From Candidatus Saccharimonadota bacterium (GTDB lineage: Bacteria > Patescibacteriota > Saccharimonadia > Saccharimonadales > Saccharimonadaceae): a DNA stretch of 64,000 nucleotides. The notes beneath the pieces were generated by a model. The model did not search any database. It was not told the DNA's origin and was given only the letters and a program-made list of their open reading frames with translations. Numbering within the stretch: the stretch's first letter is position 1; each line of letters starts with the position of its first letter. This document shows positions 35,249 through 44,295 of this stretch, in pieces. A program made the translations under genes and the position numbers. The stretch lies in contig DAICXK010000002.1 of assembly GCA_027312225.1 (NCBI GenBank), forward strand, positions 52,190-116,189, in the 5' to 3' direction.

Positions 35249-35917
35249 ATGAAACTGAAGAAAATGACAACATACAACAAGGGTGCCGTTGATGGTTGGA
35301 TGATTTCGACAATCGGGCTTATTATCTTGGTACTTGGATCCGGTTCTTTGGCCATCTGGGCGTATATGAACTATAATGAAGCAAAGACCGATATCGATGG
35401 AAAGATAGCACTTGCCAAGGCAGAAGCAAAGAAAGAGCAGGCCGAAGTGGATGAGGCGAAGTTCGCTGAGCGCGAAAAAGAGCCTCGCCGTGAGTTCATT
35501 GGTCCCGATGATTACGGGCGCTTGTCGTTTACGTACCCAAAGACATGGAGTGTTTACATTGCGAAGGACGCACGGAAGGGTGGCGATTACGAGGCGTTCT
35601 TGCACCCCGTGCAGGTCCCATCACTTGAGAATGAGGCGACACAGCAAGTTGCGTTGCGCGTACAGGTTCTAAATCGAGATTATAGCGAGTATATTAAAGA
35701 CTATGAGGGGCTCATCGAAGACAAGAAACTGGAATCAAAATCAGTTAATGTGTACGGTGATACGGGAATATATCTTTGGGGGGCTTTTTCTGAAGATATC
35801 CGTGGCTCCGCCATCGTCTTTAAATTGCGAGATAAGACGGTCGTTCTTCGAACTGACGCCGATACGTTCAGGCCGGATTTCGACAAGTTGATCGAGACCA
35901 TCACCTTCGCAAAATAG
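35249..35917 (+). CDS. Membrane-anchored outer-face protein of unknown function
   Basis: A 222-residue protein with one membrane helix at about 18-40, a charged helical stalk (45-80, Ala/Glu/Lys-rich) and a C-terminal domain of ~140 residues with strand-helix alternation (GRLSFTYPKTWSVYIAKD...). The opening of that domain resembles PsbP-like or DUF1795-like folds. No signal-peptidase or lipobox site is visible. It is similar in plan, not in clear sequence, to the proteins at 19213 and 47377. Confidence 0.65.
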   Translation: MKLKKMTTYNKGAVDGWMISTIGLIILVLGSGSLAIWAYMNYNEAKTDIDGKIALAKAEAKKEQAEVDEAKFAEREKEPRREFIGPDDYGRLSFTYPKTWSVYIAKDARKGGDYEAFLHPVQVPSLENEATQQVALRVQVLNRDYSEYIKDYEGLIEDKKLESKSVNVYGDTGIYLWGAFSEDIRGSAIVFKLRDKTVVLRTDADTFRPDFDKLIETITFAK

Positions 35918-35949
35918 GTAGCACGTTGTCTTCAGATACGTGCTACACT
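35918..35949 (+). promoter_or_regulatory. Inverted repeat and -10 element of the kinase gene
   Basis: GTAGCACG (35918-35925) and CGTGCTAC (35939-35946) are perfect 8-base arms with a 13-base loop. The right arm overlaps an extended -10, TGCTACACT at 35941-35949, ten bases before ATG 35959. It could be an operator or a short hairpin that separates this gene from the one before. Confidence 0.5.
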
Positions 35950-35958
35950 AGATGTAGT

Positions 35959-36708
35959 ATGAGTCATGGTGAGGGGTTATCACCGAATGGTGATGTGAAC
36001 AGGCGCGGTGGGGAGGTGCTGCCTGATGGCATGTCTTCTTCGTTAATGGCTGCCGCCCATGAACTCAAGTCTCCGCTTGTCCTGATTCGCCAATTGGCAT
36101 TTGCAGCTGGTGATGACGGCCATTCTGACGACGAACGAGCGCGGTTATTAAACCAGCTGACATTAGTTGCGGATAGGGGGCTACGGCTCACAACAGACCT
36201 AACGCGCACGGCTCATCTCGAGGATTCGCTGTTTGCTACAGAGCCTATCAACGCGCAACAGGTGTGTGAACGTATCGTCAAGGAGCTGGCGCCACTGTAC
36301 GAGCAGTACGGGCGTGTCATTAAGCTTGAGGCGCCACGGAGATCCGGGTCAATTGTCCTGGCGCACCGTGAGTTGCTCGCCAGCGTCATTTATCATTTTG
36401 CTGACAATGCGCTTCATTATGGCGACGATACGGGTCCGGTGAGAGTCTTCTTGCGTCCTCGTCCATCGGTGGGGCGCCTGCAGATTCATGTGCGTGACCA
36501 CGGTCCTCGGCTCTCATTGTCTGATTGGAGAGCTGCACGGGCTGCGTCGAAGGGCCTGCCGACCCGGCCTCATGCGAGTGGCCTAGGTCTTATGATTGCC
36601 GAGCAATTCTCGCATGCGATGGGGGGATCTATTGGCTTGACGCGTCACCGTGACGGTGCGACCTTTTATGTTGAGTTACCGTTGTCGGAGCAGCTCTCAC
36701 TGCTATGA
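35959..36708 (+). CDS. Soluble histidine kinase without a sensor domain
   Basis: A 249-residue kinase. The H-box is AAHELKSPLVLIRQ with His34; the N-box is in FADNALHYGDD, and the G2 box in GLGLMIAEQFSHAMGG. There is no membrane segment and only ~30 residues before the H-box, so the signal must come from a protein partner or a ligand at the kinase core. ATG 35959 follows a -10 element closely; an in-frame start at 35926 lies upstream of it. The stop overlaps the start of a receiver gene, the probable phosphate acceptor. Confidence 0.85.
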   Translation: MSHGEGLSPNGDVNRRGGEVLPDGMSSSLMAAAHELKSPLVLIRQLAFAAGDDGHSDDERARLLNQLTLVADRGLRLTTDLTRTAHLEDSLFATEPINAQQVCERIVKELAPLYEQYGRVIKLEAPRRSGSIVLAHRELLASVIYHFADNALHYGDDTGPVRVFLRPRPSVGRLQIHVRDHGPRLSLSDWRAARAASKGLPTRPHASGLGLMIAEQFSHAMGGSIGLTRHRDGATFYVELPLSEQLSLL

Positions 36709-37073
36709 CACGGTCTATGAACGTTGAGCTTGTCGAAGATGACGCGCTATTAGCCCGCCAGTTTGTCTGGGCACTCGAACGTGAAGGATACGCTGTGCAT
36801 CACTCACACCACGCGAAAGAAGCGATACTGGCCATTGACAAAGCACTACCTGATGTTATTGTCCTTGACGTGTTACTACCGGCAACAACCGGGTTTGCAT
36901 TGCTCCATGAGCTTCAGTCGTATGACGACACCCGGGTAATTCCCGTGATTATATGCTCGAGCGTGCCGCTGACAATGAAAGAACTGGCTTCATATGGTGT
37001 CCGGCGTATCATTGATAAGACAACTATGGTGCCCGGTGACCTTATCAAAGCTGTTCGAGCGGTGCTGTTATGA
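36705..37073 (+). CDS. Single-domain response regulator paired with the kinase
   Basis: A 122-residue receiver domain with acidic pocket EDD, phosphoacceptor D55 (VIVLDVLLPA), CSS in place of the usual Thr region and Lys in IIDKTTM. There is no output domain. It overlaps the kinase gene and recO by four bases on each side. ATG 36717 (MNVELVEDD) is an equally likely start. Target unknown. Confidence 0.85.
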   Translation: MTRSMNVELVEDDALLARQFVWALEREGYAVHHSHHAKEAILAIDKALPDVIVLDVLLPATTGFALLHELQSYDDTRVIPVIICSSVPLTMKELASYGVRRIIDKTTMVPGDLIKAVRAVLL

Positions 37074-37744
37074 AGAGCGAACGGACACGGGCGATTGTTC
37101 TTCGGCGCACCAACTACGGTGAGGCAGATCGCATTGTCCAGTTTTTGACCCCACTTGGCCGTCGTTCGGTAATGGCACGGAGCGTGCGCCGTGAGAAGAG
37201 CAAGCTTGCCGGCGGTATCGAGCTGTTCGCCGTGAGTGATATCGTGGTCTCTCAGGGCAAAGGTGATCTAGGCGTGTTGACGAGTGCACGGCTGGTGCAC
37301 TTCTACCGGCACATCGTCGAAGATTATGATCGTATGCAGTTTGGGTATGAAACCCTGAAACTGGTGGCGCGGGCAAGCGAGCTGGTCGATGAGCCGGAAT
37401 GGTTTGAGGTAGCATCACAGGTTCTTTCGGCATTGGACGTCGCATCTATTGATATGCGCCTGACACAGACGTGGTTTTACATACGACATGCCGAGCTGCT
37501 CGGACACGCGCTAGGGTTGCAATATGATAGTGATGGGGTCAAGCTTTCCGCTGAGGCGAGGTACCGCTATGATGTTGGGGAGAAGGGCTTGAGGCGTGCG
37601 GATAACGGCGAGTTAACGGCTCATCATATTACACTGCTGCGGCTCATTGCAACGAAGCCACTTGAACGCTTGGTACAAATTGGAGGAATCCACGAGGTGA
37701 TTGCGGATTGCCTGTTAGTTGCTCGGCAGCATGCGGCAGTTTAG
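37070..37744 (+). CDS. recO: DNA repair protein RecO
   Basis: A 224-residue RecO with the N-terminal OB-fold segment RTRAIVLRRTNYGEADRIVQF and LTPLGRRSVMARSVRR, and the helical C-terminal domain. The four-cysteine zinc motif of some RecO proteins is absent. It loads RecA on single-stranded DNA with RecR. Its last ~100 bases are overlapped by the convergent glgX gene. Confidence 0.92.
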   Translation: MKSERTRAIVLRRTNYGEADRIVQFLTPLGRRSVMARSVRREKSKLAGGIELFAVSDIVVSQGKGDLGVLTSARLVHFYRHIVEDYDRMQFGYETLKLVARASELVDEPEWFEVASQVLSALDVASIDMRLTQTWFYIRHAELLGHALGLQYDSDGVKLSAEARYRYDVGEKGLRRADNGELTAHHITLLRLIATKPLERLVQIGGIHEVIADCLLVARQHAAV

Positions 37745-39866
37745 ATGAAAGCCGCCTAAAAACAGCAATCGATAGACCCTCAAGCGCAATGGTTGCCGAA
37801 TCTGTCTTCTTGTAATTATGTGGGTTTATCTCACCCGTAGCTGTCTCGGCGACCAATGCGTAATCTCCGGCTACGGCGAGTTCGCGGGGCAGAGTTACTT
37901 CGACGGTATGATTCCCGATATTGACGTATGTCAGGTAGCTATCGGCGTCGGTTTCGCCCGCAGTGCCTGACGTGTACATGCCGACAGCCGTGCTCGTGTG
38001 CCAGTCATTCATTGCCATGCGCAGGCCCTGAGTATTAATCCAGTCTACACCGTGTTCACCAGTGGGGCTACCAGGGAGTGGTCCCATCCGCACTGAGGGG
38101 TCACCAAGGTTACTTGTTTTGCGCAAGCGGATAGCATCGGTGGTGAATGTCTGCATGGCTTGTTCGGGACCGCCAAGGCCTTCCCATTTCCGTGAGTGGA
38201 TATCCGGCTGCGATCCGTCTTCCATCCGACAGTACGCGTTGTTGTTGCCGTGTTGTGTGTGGAGCTTTTCGTCACCACCCAGCATCATAGGCGTGCCTCG
38301 TGACATCATGAGGGTCAGCATAATATTGCGAACAGCGCGCAATCGCTCATCAATAATGTGCGGATTATCAGTCGGCCCTTCGACGCCATGATTAAACGAG
38401 CGGTTATCATTGTTGCCGTCTCGATTGCCCTCACCGTTAGCCTCATTGTGTTTTTGATTGTATTCAGTAAGGTCCCGTAAGGTAAAGCCATCATGAGCAG
38501 TCACGAAATTGATCGGTGTCGTTGGCGCTGTTTGGTGTGCGCTGAATGATCCGGTCATAACAGCTGCTAGCTGTCCGAGCGACTTTGGACCACGTAGCCA
38601 TGCGCCACGGACTGTGTCACGGAAGGCGGCGCTCCACTCGGCAATGTCATGGGCTGCAAATTGTCCCTGTGGGTAGCCCCAAATGTCCCAAGGTTCGGCG
38701 ATCAGCAAACGATCACGGAGAACTGGATCGTTTATCATATCCTCGAATACCGACCCCTCAAGGTTGAAGTGGCCATGATGATCGCGGGCCATTGCAGGAG
38801 CAAGGTCAAAGCGAAATCCATCTACCTGCATGTCTTCTGCCCAAAAGCGCAGCGAATCAAGTATGAGCGCACGTCCAGCGGGGCTCGAGGCATTGATCAT
38901 ATTGCCGCAACCGGTGGCGTCAAGATAATGACCGTTTTGACCGGTGGTATAGTATTCCTGGTCATCAAGCGCTCGCAGGGAATAGACAGGACCATCGGCA
39001 CCTTGTTCATTCGTATGGTTGTAGACGACATCCAGCACGACCTCTATCTCGGCATCATGCAAGGCTTTGACCATTGTCTTGAACTCGTCGATAGCAGCGG
39101 TAGCCTCAGGATTACTGGCGTAGTCATTATGGGGTGCAAAGAATCCCAGTGTATTGTATCCCCAGTGGTTAACGCGGCCACTTCGCGTCAGGTGTTCTTC
39201 CGTAGTAAACTGCTGCGAAGGCAGTAACTCAACGGTCGTAATGCCGAGATTTTTGAGGTAGTCGATGGCGGCCGGGTGCGCCAAGCCAAGATACGTGCCA
39301 CGAATCTCCTCGGGGATATCAGGGGATAGGGCGGTGATATCACGAACATGTGTTTCGTAGATAACGCGCTCGGTAGGGTGAATGGTTGGTCGTTCGGTCT
39401 CACCCCAATCAAAGGAAGACCTCTCCGCAATAATCGCGTAGGGCGTGTCAGGACGAGTCTCGTCGGATGACTTCTGGCGCGTTATGGCGCGAGCATACGG
39501 GTCGATAAGCAGAGGGCTTTCTACACCGTCAGCGTCGATGGTGCGAAATCCGTAGGCGTCGCCCGCAGTGACTCCGGGAATAAAGCCTGTCGCAATACGT
39601 TGGTCGGGTGTTATTTCGTCAATGGAGAGGCGCCAGCGTCCAATTTGCGCATCCAGCTCATCTCCATCATGATGGCAGAAATCAATAGAACGTACGTTTG
39701 GACCAATGTGCACTGCAACGTCACAGCCTTCATTGATGAGGCGTGCGCCATATTCAATTGATTGACTGCGGTAGGTATCGGCGACACCATAGATAGAAGC
39801 GCGAAGATAATCACCCGGGACATCGCCCTGCTCGATGGTCACAAATTCTGAACGGTCAGTTCGCAT
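37644..39866 (-). CDS. glgX: Glycogen debranching enzyme (GlgX/isoamylase type, GH13)
   Basis: A 740-residue GH13 protein. An N-terminal CBM48-like domain precedes the barrel, which has the family regions VVYNHTNEQG, DGFRFDLAPA (nucleophile Asp), LIAEPWD (acid/base Glu) and TAHDGFTLRDL followed by EANGEGNRDGNNDN, a stretch typical of GlgX. It hydrolyses alpha-1,6 branches of glycogen or limit dextrins. The family usually ends soon after the SIAVFRR segment; here ~35 more residues run into the 3' end of recO on the other strand, a 101-base overlap. No signal peptide, so it is cytoplasmic. Confidence 0.9.
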   Translation of the reverse strand: MRTDRSEFVTIEQGDVPGDYLRASIYGVADTYRSQSIEYGARLINEGCDVAVHIGPNVRSIDFCHHDGDELDAQIGRWRLSIDEITPDQRIATGFIPGVTAGDAYGFRTIDADGVESPLLIDPYARAITRQKSSDETRPDTPYAIIAERSSFDWGETERPTIHPTERVIYETHVRDITALSPDIPEEIRGTYLGLAHPAAIDYLKNLGITTVELLPSQQFTTEEHLTRSGRVNHWGYNTLGFFAPHNDYASNPEATAAIDEFKTMVKALHDAEIEVVLDVVYNHTNEQGADGPVYSLRALDDQEYYTTGQNGHYLDATGCGNMINASSPAGRALILDSLRFWAEDMQVDGFRFDLAPAMARDHHGHFNLEGSVFEDMINDPVLRDRLLIAEPWDIWGYPQGQFAAHDIAEWSAAFRDTVRGAWLRGPKSLGQLAAVMTGSFSAHQTAPTTPINFVTAHDGFTLRDLTEYNQKHNEANGEGNRDGNNDNRSFNHGVEGPTDNPHIIDERLRAVRNIMLTLMMSRGTPMMLGGDEKLHTQHGNNNAYCRMEDGSQPDIHSRKWEGLGGPEQAMQTFTTDAIRLRKTSNLGDPSVRMGPLPGSPTGEHGVDWINTQGLRMAMNDWHTSTAVGMYTSGTAGETDADSYLTYVNIGNHTVEVTLPRELAVAGDYALVAETATGEINPHNYKKTDSATIALEGLSIAVFRRLSSKLPHAAEQLTGNPQSPRGFLQFVPSVQVASLQ

Positions 39867-39987
39867 AAGTTCCTATCTTTAGGTGATTTTTATATTTTAA
39901 AAACCTTATCCTTTATATAGCACAGGATGTAGCGAGATGCAATCCTGTCGTCTCAGGGGTGGGTATGTGGTACAATACGAGGCAGAT

Positions 39988-41346
39988 ATGACAAGTCAAA
40001 AGAATGAAAAAATGGAAGCAATTATCTCTTTGGCGAAACGCCGAGGATTTATCTATCAGGGTTCAGAGGTGTATGGTGGCCTTTCTGGCACGTGGGATTA
40101 TGGTCCACTGGGCGTGACCCTAAAACGCAATATTATGAACCTTTGGTGGCAGATGTTTGTTGATGGACGAGACGACATGTACGGTGTTGATGCGGCGATT
40201 CTGATGAACCAGAAAGTTTGGAAGGCGAGTGGACATGTCGATACCTTCGTTGATCCGCTATGTGAGGACACGGTCAATAAACGCCGCTATCGTACCGATC
40301 ATATCCTCAAAGATAATGGTGTTGATCCAGAGGGTATGACAATGACGCAGATGGATGCTGCAATTGCAGAGAAGGGTATCAAAAGCCCTGATGGCAATCC
40401 GCTGTCCCTATCACGTACGTTTAACATGATGTTTAAGACGCATGTTGGCCCGGTTGATGATGATGCGTCAATTAGCTATCTTCGTCCTGAGACTGCTCAG
40501 GGTATTTTTACCAACTTTAAAAACGTCGTTGATAGTTTTTATCCAGATCTCCCGTTTGGCATTGCCCAGCAAGGTAAAGCGTTTCGCAATGAAATTAGCC
40601 CACGCGATTTTGTGTTTCGTTCGCGTGAGTTTGAGCAAATGGAAATTGAATACTTTATTCATCCTGAAGCCTGGGAAGTTGAGTTTGAAAAGTGGGTAAA
40701 TTTGTGCAAAGAGTGGTTCGCGGCGCTAGGGCTACCAGAAGAGAGTGTACACGAACTGGAAGTACCAGCTGAAGACCGTGCCCATTACAGCAAACGGACG
40801 ATTGATTTTGAGTTTGACTACCCGATTGGTCGCGAGGAAATGATGGGGCTAGCCTATCGCACCGATTTTGACTTGGGTAATATCCAGCGCGATGCCAAGA
40901 AGTCGATGGAATATCAGGTAAAGGGAACGAACGAAAAATTCGTACCGCATGTGATTGAGCCGTCATTTGGCGTTGAGCGCGCGCTGATGGCCGTACTCAC
41001 CGCAGCCTACCGCGAAGATGAACAAAATGGCGAAACCCGCACTTACTTGGCGTTGCCGACGCATCTTGCGCCAGTGAAGTATGCGGTCAGCCCACTGCTG
41101 AAGAACAAGCCGGAACTTGTCGCCAAGGCGCGCGAAGTGTACGATGCCTTGAAGAAAAAGCATGGCAATATCATGTGGGATGACAATGGGAATATCGGCA
41201 AGCGTTACCGTCGCCAGGACGAGATTGGTACGCCATACTGTGTCGTGATTGATTTTGAGACAATTGAAGGTGACGGTACAGTCACAATCCGTGATCGTGA
41301 TACGACCGAGCAAAGGCGTGTGACGATGGAAGAACTGGTAATCTAA
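39988..41346 (+). CDS. glyS: Glycyl-tRNA synthetase (single-chain alpha2 type)
   Basis: A 452-residue class II synthetase of the dimeric type found in Gram-positives, archaea and eukaryotes. Motifs seen are GSEVYGGLSGTWDYGPLG, motif 2 around GKAFRNEISPRDFVFRSREF, motif 3 in EPSFGVERALMAVL, and the anticodon-binding domain at the end. It charges tRNA-Gly. ATG 39988 lies eleven bases after TACAAT (39971-39976), so it is preferred to the frame opening at 39937. Some Patescibacteria need extra glycine decoding for UGA, but nothing here suggests that. Confidence 0.95.
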   Translation: MTSQKNEKMEAIISLAKRRGFIYQGSEVYGGLSGTWDYGPLGVTLKRNIMNLWWQMFVDGRDDMYGVDAAILMNQKVWKASGHVDTFVDPLCEDTVNKRRYRTDHILKDNGVDPEGMTMTQMDAAIAEKGIKSPDGNPLSLSRTFNMMFKTHVGPVDDDASISYLRPETAQGIFTNFKNVVDSFYPDLPFGIAQQGKAFRNEISPRDFVFRSREFEQMEIEYFIHPEAWEVEFEKWVNLCKEWFAALGLPEESVHELEVPAEDRAHYSKRTIDFEFDYPIGREEMMGLAYRTDFDLGNIQRDAKKSMEYQVKGTNEKFVPHVIEPSFGVERALMAVLTAAYREDEQNGETRTYLALPTHLAPVKYAVSPLLKNKPELVAKAREVYDALKKKHGNIMWDDNGNIGKRYRRQDEIGTPYCVVIDFETIEGDGTVTIRDRDTTEQRRVTMEELVI

Positions 41347-41363
41347 CCAAGCGATAGTAGAAG

Positions 41364-42314
41364 ATGAGAAAAATAAAAAGCCCCACAACTATCTGGTTCG
41401 TGATTGGTTTTATCGCAGTGTTACTGGCGGCGCCAAATGGCACGATTATAAAGTCGGTGATGAGCGACCTGGGGCCAGAGCTGTTTAATGTCTTGCGCTT
41501 TGGAATAATCGTATTGGTGACCTTGCCCTTTGTGTTGGGTGCCTGGAAGAGATTCACACGCAAGAATCTTCGTTATGCATTATTGATGGGTGTTTGTATG
41601 GCTGCTTCGGTCATAAGCTATGTCATGGCCGTCGATCGTAGCCAGGCAAGCTACGTGGCGATTATTGAGTTGCTGATGCCAATTATCTTTATCTTCTATT
41701 CAATGATACTGATGAAGGAGAAGATATCACGGCGAGCTGCTGCTGGTATCACCTTGGCGGCGTTGGGCGCGTTCATCGTCATTGTCGTGCCGATTGCGTT
41801 TGCAAACCAGCCCGAGGCGTTCGTCATCGACCCGCTTGCAACCGTCATGGTATTGGTTAATTGTCTGACGTTTCCATTGGGTATTATCTTCTCCCGCAAG
41901 GCACATGAGGCTGGTTTGCCATTGATGACCACGTTTGGAGTATCATCGTTAGTCGTATTTTTTGCCTGCCTCGTCATGGCGCTTATGTGGGCTAATTGGA
42001 GCGATATATCTGGTGTTATACAGTCGCCACAGGTGACGATGATTGTGCTGTATAGCGCACTCATTACGAGCCTGCTGGTTCGTGTGATGAACGTGGCGGT
42101 GTACCAACGCGTAGGATCTGCGGCGCAGGGTGGTTTTGCGTATTCCGAATCTATCTTGGCCATTATTATTCCGATTTTTATTTTGGGCGAACAGTTATCC
42201 ATTGAGATTGTTATCGGTATGGCGCTAATCCTATCGGGATTATTTGTGATTGAGAGTCATCATAATTGGAAGCACCGTAGGCACCTACATGGTCACGGTG
42301 TCACACATCGCTAG
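41364..42314 (+). CDS. EamA/DMT family transporter
   Basis: A 316-residue protein with ten predicted membrane helices in two EamA repeats (about 10-140 and 160-300). The second repeat ends with LGEQLSIEIVIGMALILSGLF, the usual family close, then a His/Arg-rich tail. Substrates of the drug/metabolite transporter superfamily vary (amino acids, nucleobases, metabolites) and cannot be inferred. It ends in a three-to-four base overlap with a convergent prenyl synthase remnant. Confidence 0.88.
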   Translation: MRKIKSPTTIWFVIGFIAVLLAAPNGTIIKSVMSDLGPELFNVLRFGIIVLVTLPFVLGAWKRFTRKNLRYALLMGVCMAASVISYVMAVDRSQASYVAIIELLMPIIFIFYSMILMKEKISRRAAAGITLAALGAFIVIVVPIAFANQPEAFVIDPLATVMVLVNCLTFPLGIIFSRKAHEAGLPLMTTFGVSSLVVFFACLVMALMWANWSDISGVIQSPQVTMIVLYSALITSLLVRVMNVAVYQRVGSAAQGGFAYSESILAIIIPIFILGEQLSIEIVIGMALILSGLFVIESHHNWKHRRHLHGHGVTHR

Positions 42315-42685
42315 ACGTTTCTTGTGATCAGTGTATCGGCGAGTGCGGTAAGCTGGTTGATTAATTCAGGATTATGACACTTGGCGAGACTATCGAGCGC
42401 TTGCTCGGTGTGGCTAGTGATCGCTGCCTCTGTAGCTGACAGGGCGCCAGATGTGCGTAACGCCGTTTTGAGAGCATCAAATTGATCGTCGCTTGCTGCG
42501 GCATTGCCAAATGTGCGCGAGAACAGGGCCATACCTTCGGCAGAAGCTCGAGCTGTGAAGGTGCTCATAAGGAGAGTGCGCTTACCTTCACGAAAATCGC
42601 TCGTTGTCGACTTACCAGTCTCCTTGCTTTCTCCAAAGATACCCAAAATATCATCTTTAATCTGGTAGGCAATGCCAGCGTTGTA
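42311..42685 (-). pseudogene. Truncated polyprenyl synthetase remnant (C-terminal end)
   Basis: Read on the minus strand, the frame opens after a TGA at 42686-42688 and gives NAGIAYQIKDDILGIFGESK, the second aspartate-rich region and following loop of trans-prenyl diphosphate synthases, then the C-terminal helices. The first ~200 residues with the first DDxxD motif are absent, and only ~80 bases separate it from rnhA. A short ATG frame from 42646 exists but lacks the catalytic region. An intact prenyl synthase must be elsewhere in the genome to make the undecaprenyl carrier. Confidence 0.78.
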
Positions 42686-42750
42686 TCAACAGTCTCTTTT
42701 GAAATAGCGAGGTCTACCGTGACTCAATGGTATCGCATTCGTTACTCTGT

Positions 42751-42756
42751 TATACT
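42751..42756 (+). promoter_or_regulatory. -10 element of rnhA
   Basis: TATACT ends nine bases before ATG 42766. The in-frame start at 42727 lies upstream of it, so 42766 is the likely start, with a leader of two or three bases. Confidence 0.55.
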
Positions 42757-42765
42757 GAGGCGGAA

Positions 42766-43185
42766 ATGATTATATATTATACCGACGGCAGCGCAAGCCC
42801 CAATCCTGGTCCTGGTGGGTTTGCTGTGATTAAAGATGGTGTGCCACATATTTTGGGTAGTGAAGAAGGCGACACGACGAATATCCGCATGGAAGGTAAG
42901 GCGATTATCGCTGCACTTCAAGATGCGAATGGCGATGAGGCACAGATTCATACCGACAGTGAGTTTTGGATCAACGTTATTACCAAATGGGCGCCAGGTT
43001 GGGAGGCAAAAGGGTGGAAGAAAAAGGGTGGTGAAATTAAGAATCTTGATATTGTCCAAGAAGTCTATCCTCTCTATCAGCAGTCGAACGCAACGCTTGT
43101 CTGGGTGCGGGGGCACAACGGTCACGAACTGAATGAACTGGCTGACGAGTGGGCAAACAAGGCGCGCGAGGGTGTCGGGTTATGA
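42766..43185 (+). CDS. rnhA: Ribonuclease HI
   Basis: A 139-residue RNase H. The four catalytic acids are visible: Asp in YYTDGSASPNPG, Glu in RMEGKAIIAA, Asp in HTDSEFWI and Asp in ELADEWA. It removes RNA from RNA-DNA hybrids. The handle region carries WEAKGWKKKGGEIKN, as in the E. coli enzyme. Its stop overlaps the start of the CYTH gene. Confidence 0.93.
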   Translation: MIIYYTDGSASPNPGPGGFAVIKDGVPHILGSEEGDTTNIRMEGKAIIAALQDANGDEAQIHTDSEFWINVITKWAPGWEAKGWKKKGGEIKNLDIVQEVYPLYQQSNATLVWVRGHNGHELNELADEWANKAREGVGL

Positions 43186-43736
43186 GAGAGATAGAGATTA
43201 AAGCACACGTTACGGATGGTGCTACGATTCGGGTGGCCTTGGCTCGTCAAGGGGTAGTCCTGTCTCAGCCTGTAACACAGCATGATGTCGTGTGGGGCGC
43301 ACCAGGTGTTGATGGTGGCAATGACAACACCTCACCATGGTTGCGTATTCGCAGTGAGAAAAAAGGCGAGGATGAGCGACATATTTTCACCCTGAAGCGT
43401 TCAGTGACAAACCAGCTCGACAGCATCGAGCACGAGACAGGCATTGACGATCCAGAACAGATGGTGAATATCATTAATGAGCTGGGATATGTACTGTATT
43501 CAGACCTCACGAAAACGCGGCAAAAAGCACAGATTGGTGATATCGAGATTTGTCTTGATACAGTTGAAGGACTGGGTGACTTTATCGAGGCGGAGAAGCT
43601 GGTTGCTGATGATGCGGAATATCAGCCAGTGATTGACGAGCTGTGGGCCTTATTTGACGAAATCGGTGTCAGTCGTGATAAAGAGGTGACTGATGGATAC
43701 GACGTACTTATGAACAAGAGACTTGGCAAAGAGTAG
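43182..43736 (+). CDS. CYTH domain protein (class IV adenylyl cyclase CyaB/ThTPase family)
   Basis: A 184-residue protein with the CYTH hallmark EIEIKAH at its start, KKGEDERHIFTLKR, the central LTKTRQKAQIGDIEICLD and EGLGDFIEAEK. CyaB-type members can make cAMP; others hydrolyse triphosphates. The CyaB-like length and ELGY...KTR segment fit the class IV cyclase subgroup, but activity cannot be read from sequence. ATG 43182 overlaps the rnhA stop (ATGA). A Crp-family regulator is also in this window, but it lacks a clear cAMP pocket. Confidence 0.8.
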   Translation: MREIEIKAHVTDGATIRVALARQGVVLSQPVTQHDVVWGAPGVDGGNDNTSPWLRIRSEKKGEDERHIFTLKRSVTNQLDSIEHETGIDDPEQMVNIINELGYVLYSDLTKTRQKAQIGDIEICLDTVEGLGDFIEAEKLVADDAEYQPVIDELWALFDEIGVSRDKEVTDGYDVLMNKRLGKE

Positions 43737-43762
43737 GCCGCGTCGTATAGTGAAGACATATT

Positions 43763-44287
43763 ATGGTGATGCGAGGCTACGATCGTCCATTCATGGGACG
43801 CCCAGAGTATGATGCGTTAGCGGCAAGGACAGAGGCCGATTTTTCGTTTGTCGATCAAGTAGACCAGCTCTTTACTGAAGGCGGTGAGGCCTCCATAGGC
43901 GAGGTCCGGTATCAGGCAAGCCGGGACGGACTGTCGGGTGAGGCCTCTGTTGTCCTTGAGGAGTATAATCGTGCGGCTGATGCCAACGATGAAACAAGAA
44001 TTGATGTCATGTATTGGACAGACAATGGCCCAGCTGATAGCAATTATAATATCCGCATCGCCTCACTACCACAGAGAGACACGCTCACTGCCGAGAGTAA
44101 TCCGCTAGTAACACAGTATGATATTCAGCAATATCAAAACCAATACTTTGGCTATGTCTATCATTCGCATGTTGACGAGGGGCATGAAATGACAGCCTAT
44201 GATTACCGGGAACTACGGCGCGTGCTAGAGTTTGCGCGGATTGTGCAGCTTGCTGAACGGCGCGAACGTGCTATTATGGGAGAGTAA
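43763..44287 (+). CDS. Unknown protein
   Basis: A 174-residue soluble protein with mixed strand-helix character and no membrane segment or recognised motif. TATAGT at 43746-43751 lies eleven bases before the ATG, so the leader is short; ATG 43769 (MRGYDRPFMGRPEY) is an alternative start. The end of the gene contains the promoter of the following riboswitch. Confidence 0.55.
   Translation: MVMRGYDRPFMGRPEYDALAARTEADFSFVDQVDQLFTEGGEASIGEVRYQASRDGLSGEASVVLEEYNRAADANDETRIDVMYWTDNGPADSNYNIRIASLPQRDTLTAESNPLVTQYDIQQYQNQYFGYVYHSHVDEGHEMTAYDYRELRRVLEFARIVQLAERRERAIMGE
44250..44277 (+). promoter_or_regulatory. Promoter of the SAM riboswitch-metK transcript
   Basis: TTGCTG at 44250-44255 and extended -10 TGCTATTAT at 44269-44277, with a 16-base spacer. 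The start would be near 44284, about ten bases before the riboswitch. Confidence 0.65.
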
Positions 44288-44295
44288 CAACCTAA

